Origin: Streptomyces sp. NBC_00433
Lineage (GTDB): Bacteria > Actinomycetota > Actinomycetes > Streptomycetales > Streptomycetaceae
DNA length: 64,000 nt
Reading direction: 5' to 3'
Assembly (NCBI GenBank): GCA_036015235.1
Contig: CP107926.1
Span: 1,240,001-1,304,000 of the forward strand
The position numbers and the translations under genes were made by a program. The first letter of the stretch is position 1. Each line of letters starts with the position of its first letter. Positions 1 to 8,701 of this stretch are shown here, piece after piece. The notes under the pieces are model-generated. The model saw only the letters and a program-made list of their open reading frames with translations. It made no database searches and had not been told where the DNA came from.

Positions 1-966
1 CAGGCAGGCGATGATCTTCGCCGACACCTTGTACCGCGCCGTGTCCTTCTGCACGGGCACGGTGACGAACTCGCCCCCGGTCGGGGCCGGAGCGGCGCCC
101 CCGGCGCGGCCGGGGATGCTGATCACGCCGTAGGGGAAGCCGGCCTTCTTGGCGTTGGCCAGCTGCCAGGTGCCGTTCTCGCCGAACGCGTACTGGCCGG
201 TGGCGAACTCCTGCCAGCTGGTCGTCTGGGTGTTGCTCAGCACGTCGTTGGGCGCGAGGCCCTGGGAGACCCAGCCCTTCCACAGCGTCAGGGCCGCCTG
301 CCCGTCGGCGTTGTCCAGGTGGGTCAGATCGCCCTTGGCGCCCCAGAACCACGGCAGGAACTGGAAGCTGCCCTCCTCGGTGCCGATCGCGGAGAAGGTG
401 ATGCCCTTCTTGCCCGCGGCCTTGACCTTCTTCAGGGCCGCTGTCAGCGAGTCCCAGTCCTTGATCGAGGCCGGGTCGACGTGGGCGGCGTCCAGGACGT
501 TCTTGTTGTAGTACAGCGCGAGGGTGTTGGCGCCGATGGGGATGCCGTAGGACGAGCCGTCCAGCGTGCCGGCGCCGATGATGTTGGCCTGGATCGACCC
601 GGTCGAGACCCCGACGTCGCCCATCTTGTTGAGGATCTCGGCCTGCACGAGGGTGGACACCACGGGGTTGTCCACGAGCATCACGTCGGGGGCGTTGCCC
701 TGCTGGGCCGCCAGCAGGGCCTTGTTGCCCAGGTCGGTGGTGTCGTACGCGGTGCGCTTGACGGTGACGCCGGCCTTGGTGCCGCAGGCGGCGACCAGCT
801 TCTCCCACGCCGAGGAGGCGTCGAACTGCGGGTAGGGGTCCCAGAAGGTGTAGGTCCCCGAGGCCGCGGACGAGGACGAGCCGCCGCCGGAGCCACCGCA
901 GGCGGTGACTCCGACCAGAGCGGTACAGGCCGCTACGGCAGCGATGGCGAAGCGTGTGTGTCTCAT
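1..966 (-). CDS. Sugar ABC transporter substrate-binding lipoprotein (C-terminus cut by window edge)
   Basis: Extracellular solute-binding protein of the maltose/oligosaccharide type, anchored outside the membrane and expected to deliver a sugar to a two-permease ABC importer. The N-terminus MRHTRFAIAAVAACTALVGVTAC ends in a lipobox (VTAC), followed by a Gly/Ser linker. The body has typical family-1 motifs: YGIPIGANTLALYYNKNVL and, near the edge, GEFVTVPVQKDTARY. About 322 residues are visible and roughly 90-110 are missing. It begins 61 nt after the GH127 gene on the same strand, so the two are probably cotranscribed and the permeases should lie just beyond the left edge. The pairing suggests import of beta-L-arabinofuranosyl oligosaccharides; this substrate is inferred from context only. 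Confidence 0.9.
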   Translation of the reverse strand, partial: MRHTRFAIAAVAACTALVGVTACGGSGGGSSSSAASGTYTFWDPYPQFDASSAWEKLVAACGTKAGVTVKRTAYDTTDLGNKALLAAQQGNAPDVMLVDNPVVSTLVQAEILNKMGDVGVSTGSIQANIIGAGTLDGSSYGIPIGANTLALYYNKNVLDAAHVDPASIKDWDSLTAALKKVKAAGKKGITFSAIGTEEGSFQFLPWFWGAKGDLTHLDNADGQAALTLWKGWVSQGLAPNDVLSNTQTTSWQEFATGQYAFGENGTWQLANAKKAGFPYGVISIPGRAGGAAPAPTGGEFVTVPVQKDTARYKVSAKIIACL

Positions 967-1027
967 GGTGGTCCTTGGGCTTGTACGTGATGGGTTGATG
1001 GGAATGAGCGCGGGCGGGATGCGGCGG

Positions 1028-2992
1028 CTAGCGGGTGGGTATCCACACCCGCATGGGCCCGTCCTGGCGGTTTGCCCAGGCGTAGTAGGGGACGGCAGTC
1101 AGGGTCACCGCTCCGTCCTCGGGCTCGGGGTGGCCGGCGGGGGTGCGGCCGGGGCCGGTGAAGTCGTGGTACGGCCACCAGCCGTGGTCGGGCAGGTCGC
1201 GGCGGTGGCCGGTGGCCGTCACCGTGACGACGCCGCCGAGCAGTTCGGGGTGTGGTTCCTCCGCGAGCGGCCGGTCGGTGTCGAGAACGACGGCGTCCAG
1301 TCCGCCGGGGTTGTCGACGCCCTCCAGGCAGTAGACGAGCGGCCCGCGTTCGACTGCGACGCAGCCGCGGACGGCGTCGACGCGCGGGTCGGCGGCCACC
1401 AGGCGTGCGGTGACGGCCAGTTCGAGCGTGATCTCGTCCCCGGGCGTCCAGCGGCCCTCCAGGCGCAGCCAGCCGGCGTCGAGGGAGCCGGGCTGGGCCT
1501 CCCGTCCCGCCACCGCGACGCGGTGGCCGGTGCACCACTGCGGGATGCGCAGGGAGAGGGTCCACGGCCGGTCCGTGGGGCAGTCCTCCACCGTGAACCG
1601 CACGGTCCCGGACCACGGGAAGTCTGTGTGAACGCTAACAACAACCGCGTCACCACCCATGTCGCCGGCGTAGCGGCCGGTGGCGTACTGGTGGATCTGC
1701 AGACCGCCCGCGTCGGTCGAGGCGATGTAGTGCTCAAGGCTGGCGAGCAGCCGCATGACGTTCGGCGGACAGCACGCGCAGCGGAACCACCGGGTCCTGC
1801 GGGCCGACTGGTCCCCGCCGGTGTCGGTGTGGCCGTCGCGGACCTGGAGCGGATTGACGTACAGCCAGCTCTCGCCGTCCAGCGAGACCCCGGCGAGGAA
1901 GCCGTTGAAGAGGGTGCGCTCGATCAGGTCGCTGTAGCGGGCCTCCCCGGTGAGCAGCGCCATCCGCCAGCTGAAGTGCACGGACGCGACCGCGGCGCAG
2001 GTCTCGCAGTAGGCGCGCTCGTTGGGAAGCTCGTACGGGTCGCCGAAGTCCTCCTCGTCGTGATGGGCACCGAGCCCTCCGGTGATGTGGGTCTTGGTGG
2101 CCACCATGGCGGCCCACAGCCGCTCGCACGCCGCCAGCAGTCCGGCGTCGCCGGTCTCCGCGGCCAGGTCCGCGGCACCGGCCAGCAGGTACAACTGGCG
2201 CACCGCGTGGCCCTCGACGTTCTCCTGGACCCGCAGCGGCGTCCGGTCCTGGCAGTACGCCTCACCGCCGAGCAGGCCGTGGCCGTGGCGCTCCACGAAG
2301 TAGCCCGCGAGATCCAGGTAGCGCCGCTCGCCGGTCTCCCGGTACAGCTCGACCAGCGCCGTCTCGACCTCCGGGTGTCCGTCGAAGCCGTCGATCTGCT
2401 TGTCAGGGCCGAAGACGGAGTCCACGTGGTCGGCGAACCGGACCGCCACGTCGAGCAGTTCCTTGCCGCCGGTCGCCCGGTGATGGGCGACCGCCGCCTG
2501 GATGAGGTGGCCGGCGCAGTACAGCTCGTGCCCCCAGCGCAGGTCCTCGTAGCGGCGGCCGTCCTTGGCCACCTGGAACCAGGTGTTCAGATAGCCGTCG
2601 GGCTGCTGGGCGTCCGCCACCAGGGCGATGACGCGATCCACGTCGGCGGCCAGCCCCGCGCCGGCGCCTTCGCCGCCCTCGACGGCCGCGGCGGACGCAC
2701 CGAGCTGCCAGGCCGCTGCCTCCAGCCACTTGTAGACGTCGGAGTCCATGAAGGGCAGGTCGCCCCGGAAGGCTCCTTCGGCCGTGCGGGCGGCCAGCCG
2801 CAGATTCTCCAGGTTCCCGGCCGACTCCAGCAGCCGGGGCCCCTGGGGAATGCCGACCCGGGCGTTGACCTCACGCCGACCGTGCCAGAAACCGCCCCTG
2901 ATGTCGGCGGCCGCGACGGGACGCAGGGCTCCCCCGGGCCCCGGCCGCACGGGCCCGACAGGGGCAGGCGATGTCGGTTTGCTCTGGGACAT
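1028..2992 (-). CDS. GH127 beta-L-arabinofuranosidase, cytoplasmic
   Basis: 654 residues with no signal peptide, so intracellular. The fold family is GH127 (formerly DUF1680), whose characterised members release L-arabinose from beta-L-arabinofuranosides using a zinc-coordinated cysteine nucleophile. The expected ligands are visible: Glu330 and Cys332 in YCETCAAV, and the Cys407-Cys408 pair in CACCPPNV. These match the Glu/Cys/Cys/Cys set of HypBA1. The ATG at 2992 (MSQSKPTS) is chosen over an upstream ATG at 3127 because the extra 45 residues are Arg/Pro-rich with no family similarity. It is followed by a sugar-binding lipoprotein 61 nt downstream and is divergent from the LacI gene, forming an uptake and hydrolysis unit. 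A LacI-type operator sequence lies inside the gene at 1628-1639. Confidence 0.9.
   Translation of the reverse strand: MSQSKPTSPAPVGPVRPGPGGALRPVAAADIRGGFWHGRREVNARVGIPQGPRLLESAGNLENLRLAARTAEGAFRGDLPFMDSDVYKWLEAAAWQLGASAAAVEGGEGAGAGLAADVDRVIALVADAQQPDGYLNTWFQVAKDGRRYEDLRWGHELYCAGHLIQAAVAHHRATGGKELLDVAVRFADHVDSVFGPDKQIDGFDGHPEVETALVELYRETGERRYLDLAGYFVERHGHGLLGGEAYCQDRTPLRVQENVEGHAVRQLYLLAGAADLAAETGDAGLLAACERLWAAMVATKTHITGGLGAHHDEEDFGDPYELPNERAYCETCAAVASVHFSWRMALLTGEARYSDLIERTLFNGFLAGVSLDGESWLYVNPLQVRDGHTDTGGDQSARRTRWFRCACCPPNVMRLLASLEHYIASTDAGGLQIHQYATGRYAGDMGGDAVVVSVHTDFPWSGTVRFTVEDCPTDRPWTLSLRIPQWCTGHRVAVAGREAQPGSLDAGWLRLEGRWTPGDEITLELAVTARLVAADPRVDAVRGCVAVERGPLVYCLEGVDNPGGLDAVVLDTDRPLAEEPHPELLGGVVTVTATGHRRDLPDHGWWPYHDFTGPGRTPAGHPEPEDGAVTLTAVPYYAWANRQDGPMRVWIPTR
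1628..1639. promoter_or_regulatory. Intragenic LacI-type operator-like site inside GH127 gene
   Basis: GTGAACGCTAAC, one variant of the GTTAGCGCTAAC operator that recurs ten times in this window. It sits in the coding sequence around codons 452-455. On the coding strand it forces the codons GTT GTT AGC GTT, which are unusual against the C/G-ending codons around it. This hints that the DNA sequence, not only the protein, is constrained. Confidence 0.5.
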
Positions 2993-3107
2993 GGATCTCC
3001 CCTGGAATGTACGGTCGGCGAGAGGTGCCGTGCCCGACGGGTGACACCGCCGGTCACGTCGGCGCGGCGCACACCGGCCGTCGACGGATCGGGGCCGCGC
3101 TGACGAT

Positions 3108-3121
3108 GAGCAACGGTTTTC
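3108..3121. promoter_or_regulatory. Shared promoter element GAGCAACGGTTTTC (copy 1)
   Basis: Lies in the 268-nt GH127/lacI divergent intergenic region, about 116 nt upstream of the GH127 start. A near-identical element, GAGCAAACGGTTTTC, lies about 126 nt upstream of the hydrolase gene at 4360-6102. The matching sequence, strand and distance suggest a common binding site or promoter part. The neighbouring LacI regulator is an obvious candidate ligand. Confidence 0.4.
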
Positions 3122-3260
3122 TTGCACGAAACCTAGGGACGCCCGGGCAGGCCGTCAAGACCTCTTGCACACTCACCATCCGATCTTTCCGGCGCACTTG
3201 GGGTACAGGCCGACTGCTGGCAGGATGAGTGCAGGCCTTCAGATGAGAAAAGGATTGTCC

Positions 3261-4280
3261 GTGACAGAGACTGATCGGCGCCCACGCTCGGGGCGGGTGA
3301 CGCTGACGGATGTCGCCGTCGTGGCGGGCGTGAGCGTGGGAACGGCGTCCAAGGCGCTGAACGGCAACGGCAGGATGCGTCCCGAGACGCGCGAGCGGGT
3401 GCTCGAGGCGGCTCGGCGCCTGGACTTCCAGCCCAACGAGCAGGCCCGAGCGCTGCTGGCGGGACGTACCTGGACGGTGGGACTGATCACCACCGACGGG
3501 ATCGGCCGTTTCAGCACACCGGTGCTGCTCGGCGCGGAGGACGCGCTCGGCGCGGGCAAGATCTCCGTCCTGCTGTGCGACACCCGCGGCGACGCGATCC
3601 GCGAACGCCACTACGTGCAGACCCTGCTGGCCCGCCGGGTGGACGGCATCATCGTCACCGGACGGCGCACGGACCCGAGGCCGCCGCTGCGGGGCCTGCA
3701 GGACGTCCCGACCGTCTACGCGCTGGCCCCGTCGGAGGATCCCGCGGACATGTCGGTGGCCAGCGACGACGAAGGCGGGGCCCGGCTGGCGGTGGAGCAC
3801 CTGATCGGCTCGGGGCGACAGCGCATCGCGCACGTGTCCGGCCCCGCCCACCACGCGGCGGCCCGCCAGCGGGCGGCCCTCACCCAGGACCTGCTCGGCC
3901 ACGCCGGCCTCGAACTCTCCGGCAGACAGGTGTATTTCGGCGACTGGAGCGAGGCCTGGGGACGGCGGGCCGCGCGCAGCGTGCTGCGTGCCGCGCCGGA
4001 CACCGACGCCTTCTTCTGCGGGAACGACCAGATCGCCCGGGGCGTCACCGACACGCTCCGCGAGGAAGGGCGGCACGTCCCCGACGACACGGCCGTCATC
4101 GGCTACGACAACTGGGACACGATGGCGCTCGCCTCCCGCCCCCCGCTGACGACGATCGACATGAACCTGGGCGAGATCGGCCGCATCGCCGCCCTGCGGC
4201 TCCTGGACGCCATGGACGGCACGACGGCCGGCGGTGTCCGGACCGTTCCCTGCCGGCTGGTCATCCGCGAATCGGCCTGA
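3261..4280 (+). CDS. LacI-family transcriptional regulator
   Basis: 339 residues. The N-terminal helix-turn-helix VTLTDVAVVAGVSVGTASKA is followed by the hinge helix PNEQARALLAGRT and a periplasmic-binding-protein-like sensor domain that includes DAFFCGNDQIARGV and IGYDNWD. The GTG at 3261 is preferred because AAAGGA sits 6-7 nt upstream; an ATG at 3243 would add six residues. Against E. coli LacI (Tyr17, Gln18, Arg22), the recognition helix here has Val, Gly and Lys, so its operator may differ from the common GTTAGCGCTAAC type. Being divergent from the GH127-transporter unit, it most likely controls that unit and binds an arabinose-derived effector (inference). Confidence 0.92.
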   Translation: MTETDRRPRSGRVTLTDVAVVAGVSVGTASKALNGNGRMRPETRERVLEAARRLDFQPNEQARALLAGRTWTVGLITTDGIGRFSTPVLLGAEDALGAGKISVLLCDTRGDAIRERHYVQTLLARRVDGIIVTGRRTDPRPPLRGLQDVPTVYALAPSEDPADMSVASDDEGGARLAVEHLIGSGRQRIAHVSGPAHHAAARQRAALTQDLLGHAGLELSGRQVYFGDWSEAWGRRAARSVLRAAPDTDAFFCGNDQIARGVTDTLREEGRHVPDDTAVIGYDNWDTMALASRPPLTTIDMNLGEIGRIAALRLLDAMDGTTAGGVRTVPCRLVIRESA

Positions 4281-4282
4281 CG

Positions 4283-4325
4283 CCCGGCCGGCCGCCACCC
4301 TGGACTTCGGGGGCGACCGGCCGGG
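4283..4325. terminator. Hairpin between convergent lacI and hydrolase genes
   Basis: Inverted repeat CCCGGCCGG (4283-4291) and CCGGCCGGG (4317-4325), with further G/C pairing possible in the loop. It is placed between two convergent stop codons, so it is probably bidirectional. There is no T-run, which is usual in high-GC actinobacteria. Confidence 0.5.
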
Positions 4326-4359
4326 ATGGTCCGCCGGCTCGGGAGCCGGCGACCGGGTG

Positions 4360-6102
4360 TCAGCGTGCGGTGAGCTTCCACAGGTGGTCGGCGGTTCCGT
4401 TGTCGTCCCACTGCAGGACCTGGGCGCCGCTGCTGGTGCTCATGTTCTGCACGCCCAGCAGCAGATGGCTGTTGCTGTTGACGATCTTGTAGTAGCCGGT
4501 GCCGTCGGGCACGACGCTCCACAGGTGGTCCGCGGTTCCGTTGTCGCCCCAGATCAGCGCGGTGCCGCCGTCCGAGGTGCCGGCGTTGGTGATGCCGAGC
4601 AGCAGACCGCTCGCCTGGTTGCGGATCTTGTACAGGCCGGAGCCGGCCGACACCAGGGTCCAGGTCTGGCTGGACGAGGAGTTGAGGGTGGCCTGGTCGA
4701 CCAGGGTGCCCTGGGCGGTGCCCCCGTTCTGGGTGTCGAGCGCGAGTCCGCTGTTCTTGTTGGTGATGCGGTAGTTGCCGTCCAGGGTGGTGGAACCGCC
4801 GCCGGTCCCCGGGGTGATGACGAGGTGGTAGGCGTCGGTGGTGTTGGTGGTCACCGGGACGGTGATGGAGCCGTTGCTCACGGTGTAGTTGCTCTCGGAC
4901 AGGGTGATCGGTCCGGACACCGCGGTGGTGCGGCCGCGCGAGGGTGTGTACTCGACCTTGACGTGTGCGCTCGACCCGAAGGCCGAGAGGGAGTTCAGGC
5001 CGTTCACGGTGACGGCGGAGTCGCCGGAGCTGCCGCCGAAGACGACATCGACCTCGTTGCCCGCGCTGTTGCGGGAGGCCGCTCCGTCGATGCCGGTCTG
5101 CGCGGGCGCGGTGGTGGTGAGCATCGAGCCGCTCATGTCGGCGTACCACTTGTAGAGCCAGTAGGCGCCGTTGGGGCTGCCGCCCTGGCCGGTCAGGAGG
5201 TCGCCGAGCGCTCCGGACTGGTTCCAGAAGGCCAGTTCGGCGTCGTGGACGCCGAGCCGTTCGAACTTGGCGATGTAGCCCACCAGTGCTCCGGGGATGC
5301 CGACTTCGGCGGGGGCGGCGTACTCCTCGATGGCGATCGGCCGCGGGCTGATGCCGTACTTGTTCTCCAGCGCGACGACGGTGGCGACGTCGCCGGCGAT
5401 CTTGGAGGACCGGATCAGCTCGTGCCAGGCGATGATGTCGGGCACGGTGTTGGTCGCGACCGCGTTGCGGAGGAAGTTGTCCATGTCGCTGATGTTGTCC
5501 GAGAAGCTCGGGCCCTGGATCGGCGTCGTGGCGTCCTTGGCCCGGATCTCACGGTAGGTCCGGGTCCAGAAGTCCTCGAAGGTACCGTTGGCGGTCTTCC
5601 AGGTGTTGTCGGACTCGTTCCACGGCGCGTAGGCGGCCAGGTTGGTGATCCCCGCCGCCTTGGTCCTCGCGATCTGGTCGTCGACCACGCTCAGCCAGTT
5701 GCTCCAGCTGAACTGGTACGGCCATCCGGCGTAGTAGTCGGACAGCCTGTTGACGACCTTCGCGCCCGCCCTGGCGGCCTTCGGCGCGACGACCAGGATG
5801 TCGCCCGAGCCCTGCTGGTGCCCGCCGGCGGGCATCTGCACGAACGTGTTCGGCTTGATCGCCTGCACCAGGTTGTCCGCCGGTGCGCTGGCGTTGGCGA
5901 GCCCGTACAGCGAGCCGGTCGCGACATGGGTGACCGGCCGCAGGACCTGATTGGCGCTGACCACCAGGGTCGTGGACGGAGTCGGGGCGGCCTGGGCCGA
6001 GGTGCCGAGGAACGCGGTCGAGACCACGCCCAGTGTTGCGGCTCCCAGGCCGATGGTGCGGCCCAGCGGCCGCACTGGCTGGAGATGCGCGAATCCACGC
6101 AT
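4360..6102 (-). CDS. Secreted clan GH-A-like glycoside hydrolase with C-terminal ricin-type lectin
   Basis: 580 residues. The ATG at 6102 follows AGGAGG with 7-nt spacing. The N-terminus is a signal peptide ending near TSAQA. The first ~310 residues after it look like a TIM-barrel retaining hydrolase: a candidate acid/base Glu in AAYAPWNESDNTW and a candidate nucleophile in PIAIEEYAAP, with FWNQSG near the end. A beta-sandwich follows, then a linker (GTGGGST) and three ricin-type repeats (SGLALDTQNGG, SGLLLGITN, HLLLGVQN) with the ending NGTADHLW twice. I cannot assign the CAZy family; GH39-like is a guess from the barrel motifs. Context points to a plant or arabinose-containing polysaccharide. 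Its promoter region shares an element with the GH127 promoter. Confidence 0.75.
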   Translation of the reverse strand: MRGFAHLQPVRPLGRTIGLGAATLGVVSTAFLGTSAQAAPTPSTTLVVSANQVLRPVTHVATGSLYGLANASAPADNLVQAIKPNTFVQMPAGGHQQGSGDILVVAPKAARAGAKVVNRLSDYYAGWPYQFSWSNWLSVVDDQIARTKAAGITNLAAYAPWNESDNTWKTANGTFEDFWTRTYREIRAKDATTPIQGPSFSDNISDMDNFLRNAVATNTVPDIIAWHELIRSSKIAGDVATVVALENKYGISPRPIAIEEYAAPAEVGIPGALVGYIAKFERLGVHDAELAFWNQSGALGDLLTGQGGSPNGAYWLYKWYADMSGSMLTTTAPAQTGIDGAASRNSAGNEVDVVFGGSSGDSAVTVNGLNSLSAFGSSAHVKVEYTPSRGRTTAVSGPITLSESNYTVSNGSITVPVTTNTTDAYHLVITPGTGGGSTTLDGNYRITNKNSGLALDTQNGGTAQGTLVDQATLNSSSSQTWTLVSAGSGLYKIRNQASGLLLGITNAGTSDGGTALIWGDNGTADHLWSVVPDGTGYYKIVNSNSHLLLGVQNMSTSSGAQVLQWDDNGTADHLWKLTAR

Positions 6103-6557
6103 GGCGAAATGCCCTCCTGAGAAGTTGAGGTGATGCCGCGCAGCCGGTAGCGCCGTCGACATCCGGGCCCGCCCGTCCTGCGGGACCCGGCACGATCGGC
6201 CCAGGTCATGTGGTGGTCTGCGCAACCGAGCAAACGGTTTTCCGGCGCATACCGTAGGACCGGCCGAACCCCCGGGTCAAGGGAGCGCACAGAGCCACTT
6301 CCCCCTTGGTGTGGGGCAATTGGCTCGGCGGGGAGCGGACGGCCCTTGCTGGGAAGACGCTTTCCTCAGCCATGCGTGAGCCGACCCGTCCCGGCCCTGG
6401 GAAAGCGGCCGGCGGCCCTACGGCGGGCGGGTCTTCCCCGGCGGCCGGCCACGCAGCACAGGACCGGTGATGCGTAGCACGTATCGCCTGGTAGGGGAGG
6501 TATGCGGGTACGATCCGTGTCCAGTCCCGCGATCCCCCAGCATGAAGGACGCAGCCC
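6103..6557. other. 455-nt divergent intergenic region
   Basis: Holds the promoter of the secreted hydrolase (minus) and of the small HTH protein (plus). Apart from the GAGCAAACGGTTTTC element at 6228-6242 I see no operator of the GTTAGCGCTAAC type and no RNA gene. Confidence 0.6.
6228..6242. promoter_or_regulatory. Shared promoter element GAGCAAACGGTTTTC (copy 2)
   Basis: About 126 nt upstream of the minus-strand hydrolase start at 6102. It differs from the copy at 3108-3121 by one extra A. The following bases, TTCCGGCGCATACC, recur exactly near 28740, downstream of the galM gene. Confidence 0.4.
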
Positions 6558-7157
6558 ATGTCTGAAGACCAACTGCCTCCGGCAGGTGTCAAAGCGCACT
6601 ACGCCGCCCAAGTGGCGGCGGATCTCAAGCGCAACGAGGAGGAGCAGGAGAAAGTCGCCGCTGACGCCGCGGCACTCGATGCGAAATTGCAGGTGCTCCG
6701 GCACGACCGGGATCTGCTGCTGAGTGTGCAGCGGGCCCTGGGCGACGAGGAGGCCGGAATCCCGGTCAAGACCGAGGTCGCACAGGTTCCCGAGCAGCGG
6801 TCGGCCGCCTCCCGGCCCACTTCGTCACCGCGCAGGAAGGCCGCCGCCACCCGGCCCGACACGAGCCCCTCCTCGGCGACGCGCACGAGGGCGCCGTCGA
6901 AGCGTTCGAAACCGACGCTGGTTGCCCTGGTCGGCGAGTACCTGGGCCAGAGTTCGGAGCCCCGCTCGGCGGCGGAGATCACCGCGGCGCTCAGCCAGAG
7001 CCACCTCGAACGGGAGATCAAGGCCACCGTGGTGCGCAACACGGTGGAGGCACTGGTCGCCAAGGGGAAGGCCGACCGCACCAGGCAGGGCTCCGCGGTC
7101 TTCTACACCGCTCCCACCGGCGAGCCGACCGAGAGTGCCGAGCCTGTCAGCACCTGA
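6558..7157 (+). CDS. Conserved hypothetical protein with coiled coil and winged-helix-like C-terminus
   Basis: 199 residues, cytoplasmic. Residues ~10-60 are charged and heptad-like (KRNEEEQEKVAADAAALDAK), suggesting a coiled coil. The middle (~75-115) is a Ser/Pro/Arg-rich linker. The C-terminal ~75 residues resemble a small winged helix: AEITAALSQSHLEREIKATV, then VRNTVEALVAKGKADRTRQG and a basic wing. This suggests a DNA-binding or adaptor role, but I do not recognise the family. Nothing ties it to sugar metabolism. It starts at an ATG and ends before a strong bidirectional terminator. Confidence 0.75.
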   Translation: MSEDQLPPAGVKAHYAAQVAADLKRNEEEQEKVAADAAALDAKLQVLRHDRDLLLSVQRALGDEEAGIPVKTEVAQVPEQRSAASRPTSSPRRKAAATRPDTSPSSATRTRAPSKRSKPTLVALVGEYLGQSSEPRSAAEITAALSQSHLEREIKATVVRNTVEALVAKGKADRTRQGSAVFYTAPTGEPTESAEPVST

Positions 7158-7181
7158 CCGCTGCACGGGATCCGCCGAGGA

Positions 7182-7216
7182 GAGGGACCCCGGCCGGCTC
7201 AGAGCCGGGGTCCCTC
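7182..7216. terminator. Strong bidirectional terminator
   Basis: Perfect 13-bp stem, GAGGGACCCCGGC (7182-7194) with GCCGGGGTCCCTC (7204-7216), and a 9-nt loop. It separates the plus-strand HTH gene from the convergent GH62 gene. Confidence 0.8.
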
Positions 7217-7294
7217 GGCGCGGTGGGTACCGGTCAGCAGGCCGGACCGCCCTGCGGCGGTGGCCGCCTGACCGCGATCACCGTGATCGGGTGG

Positions 7295-8701
7295 TCAGTG
7301 CTGCAGGGTGAGGAGGCCCGGACGCCAGGGCAGTTGGCCGTAGTCGCCGCTCGAACCCTTGGCCATGCCCTGGTAGAGGAACTGGAGGTTGCAGGGGTCG
7401 ACCGTCATGGTCTGGTCGGGGTTGTTGCGGACCAGGTCGCCGTGGCTGATGTCGTTGGTCCAGGTGGCGCCGCTGTTGGCCTTGCCGGCGAAGGGGTTGC
7501 TCTCGCTGGTGGCCTGCGGGGTCCACGAGCCGCTGAGGCTGGAGGCGGTGTAGGAGCGGAAGTAGCGCCCGTTCGCCCCTATCGCTTCGACGATCATGAG
7601 GTACTGGTTCTGGTTCTGGACCTTGTAGACCTGTACGGCCTCGAAGAGGTTGTTGGTGGAGTCGCTCATGACGGTGGTGTAGTTGGAGCCGAAGCTGCCG
7701 GGGAAGTTCCCGATGGGCATGCTGGCGCGGTAGATCTTGCCGTTGTCGCCGGCGAAGAAGAGGTACATGTTCTGGCCGTCGCCGATGAGGGTCTGGTCGA
7801 TGGGGCCGGTGCCGGAGCCGGAGATGCTGCCGGTGAACAGCGGCTGTGACGAGGACCAGCCGTTGGGGTTGGTCGGGTCGGTCGACGTCTTGTAGAAGAA
7901 GGGCCACGCGCCCCACTGGGACGCCAGCACCCAGATGTTCTTCGGCGCGAAGTAGAACAGGGTGGGTGCCACGGTGCCCTGGCTCATCCCGGTCTGGCCG
8001 GCCGATGCCATGTCCGACCAGTTCGTGAACGGCTTGAACGCCATCGACCCGTAGGACGATGCGTTGTGGTTCGAGGCGTAGACCAGGTGCTTGCCGTTGT
8101 AGACCACGTTGGTGAAGTCCTTCAGCGAGACCCACCCGTTCGCCGGCTGGGCCAGCGCACCCGTCGACGACCACCGGTACGACGACGGAAGAGAGCACGT
8201 ACCACCCGACGTCGGCGGGGTGGTGGGCGTCGTGGGCGGGGTGCTCGTCGGCGTGGTCGGCGACGTGGTGGTGACGGCGCCGGTGCAGACGGTGCCGTTG
8301 AGCACGAAGCTGGTGGGGATGGGATTGCTGGAGGTGTAGGCGCCGTTGAAGCCGAAGTTCGTGGACGAGCCGGTGGCCAGGCTGCCGTTCCAGGCGGTGT
8401 TCGCCACCGTGACCTGGGTGCCGCTCTGGGTGTAGGTGCCGCTCCACAACTGCGTGATGGTCTGTCCGCCGGCGAAGGCCCATGAAAGCTGCCAGCTGGT
8501 GACCGGCGCACCCAGGTTGGTGACGCTCACGCTCGCGCCGAAGCCGCCGGGCCACTCGTTCGTGATGCTGTAGTCCACCTGGCAACCGCTGGCCGCCTGC
8601 GCCGATGTCGCTACGAACGAGACCCCTGCGGCAGCCAGCACCGTGGAGAACAGAGCGATCGACAACGACTTGTAGCGCCTGGACATGTATGTCCGTTTCA
8701 C
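7295..8701 (-). CDS. Secreted GH62 alpha-L-arabinofuranosidase with N-terminal CBM2
   Basis: 468 residues. The GTG at 8701 is chosen because AAGGAG lies 6-8 nt upstream; the ATG at 8686 has no ribosome site. The signal peptide ends at SAQA. Domains: CBM2 (about residues 38-140, starting [17 protein letters not shown] and ending VLNGTVC), a Thr/Pro linker, and a GH62 five-blade propeller beginning [19 protein letters not shown]. Family landmarks include [18 protein letters not shown], the candidate acid in [11 protein letters not shown], and the C-terminal [14 protein letters not shown]62 enzymes remove arabinofuranose from arabinoxylan, and the CBM2 would dock it on xylan or cellulose. It stands alone between a terminator and a long gene-poor region. 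Confidence 0.95.
   Translation of the reverse strand: MKRTYMSRRYKSLSIALFSTVLAAAGVSFVATSAQAASGCQVDYSITNEWPGGFGASVSVTNLGAPVTSWQLSWAFAGGQTITQLWSGTYTQSGTQVTVANTAWNGSLATGSSTNFGFNGAYTSSNPIPTSFVLNGTVCTGAVTTTSPTTPTSTPPTTPTTPPTSGGTCSLPSSYRWSSTGALAQPANGWVSLKDFTNVVYNGKHLVYASNHNASSYGSMAFKPFTNWSDMASAGQTGMSQGTVAPTLFYFAPKNIWVLASQWGAWPFFYKTSTDPTNPNGWSSSQPLFTGSISGSGTGPIDQTLIGDGQNMYLFFAGDNGKIYRASMPIGNFPGSFGSNYTTVMSDSTNNLFEAVQVYKVQNQNQYLMIVEAIGANGRYFRSYTASSLSGSWTPQATSESNPFAGKANSGATWTNDISHGDLVRNNPDQTMTVDPCNLQFLYQGMAKGSSGDYGQLPWRPGLLTLQH

Noticed and set aside
905-3103. 732-codon plus-strand frame opposite GH127
   Set aside because: Low-complexity Gly/Val/Arg product; the minus strand codes a clear GH127 enzyme with its metal-binding Cys residues.
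8521-8540. GTGACGCTCACGCTCG in the GH62 gene resembling an operator
   Set aside because: One base short of the palindrome and explained by Thr/Val/Ser codons in CBM2.
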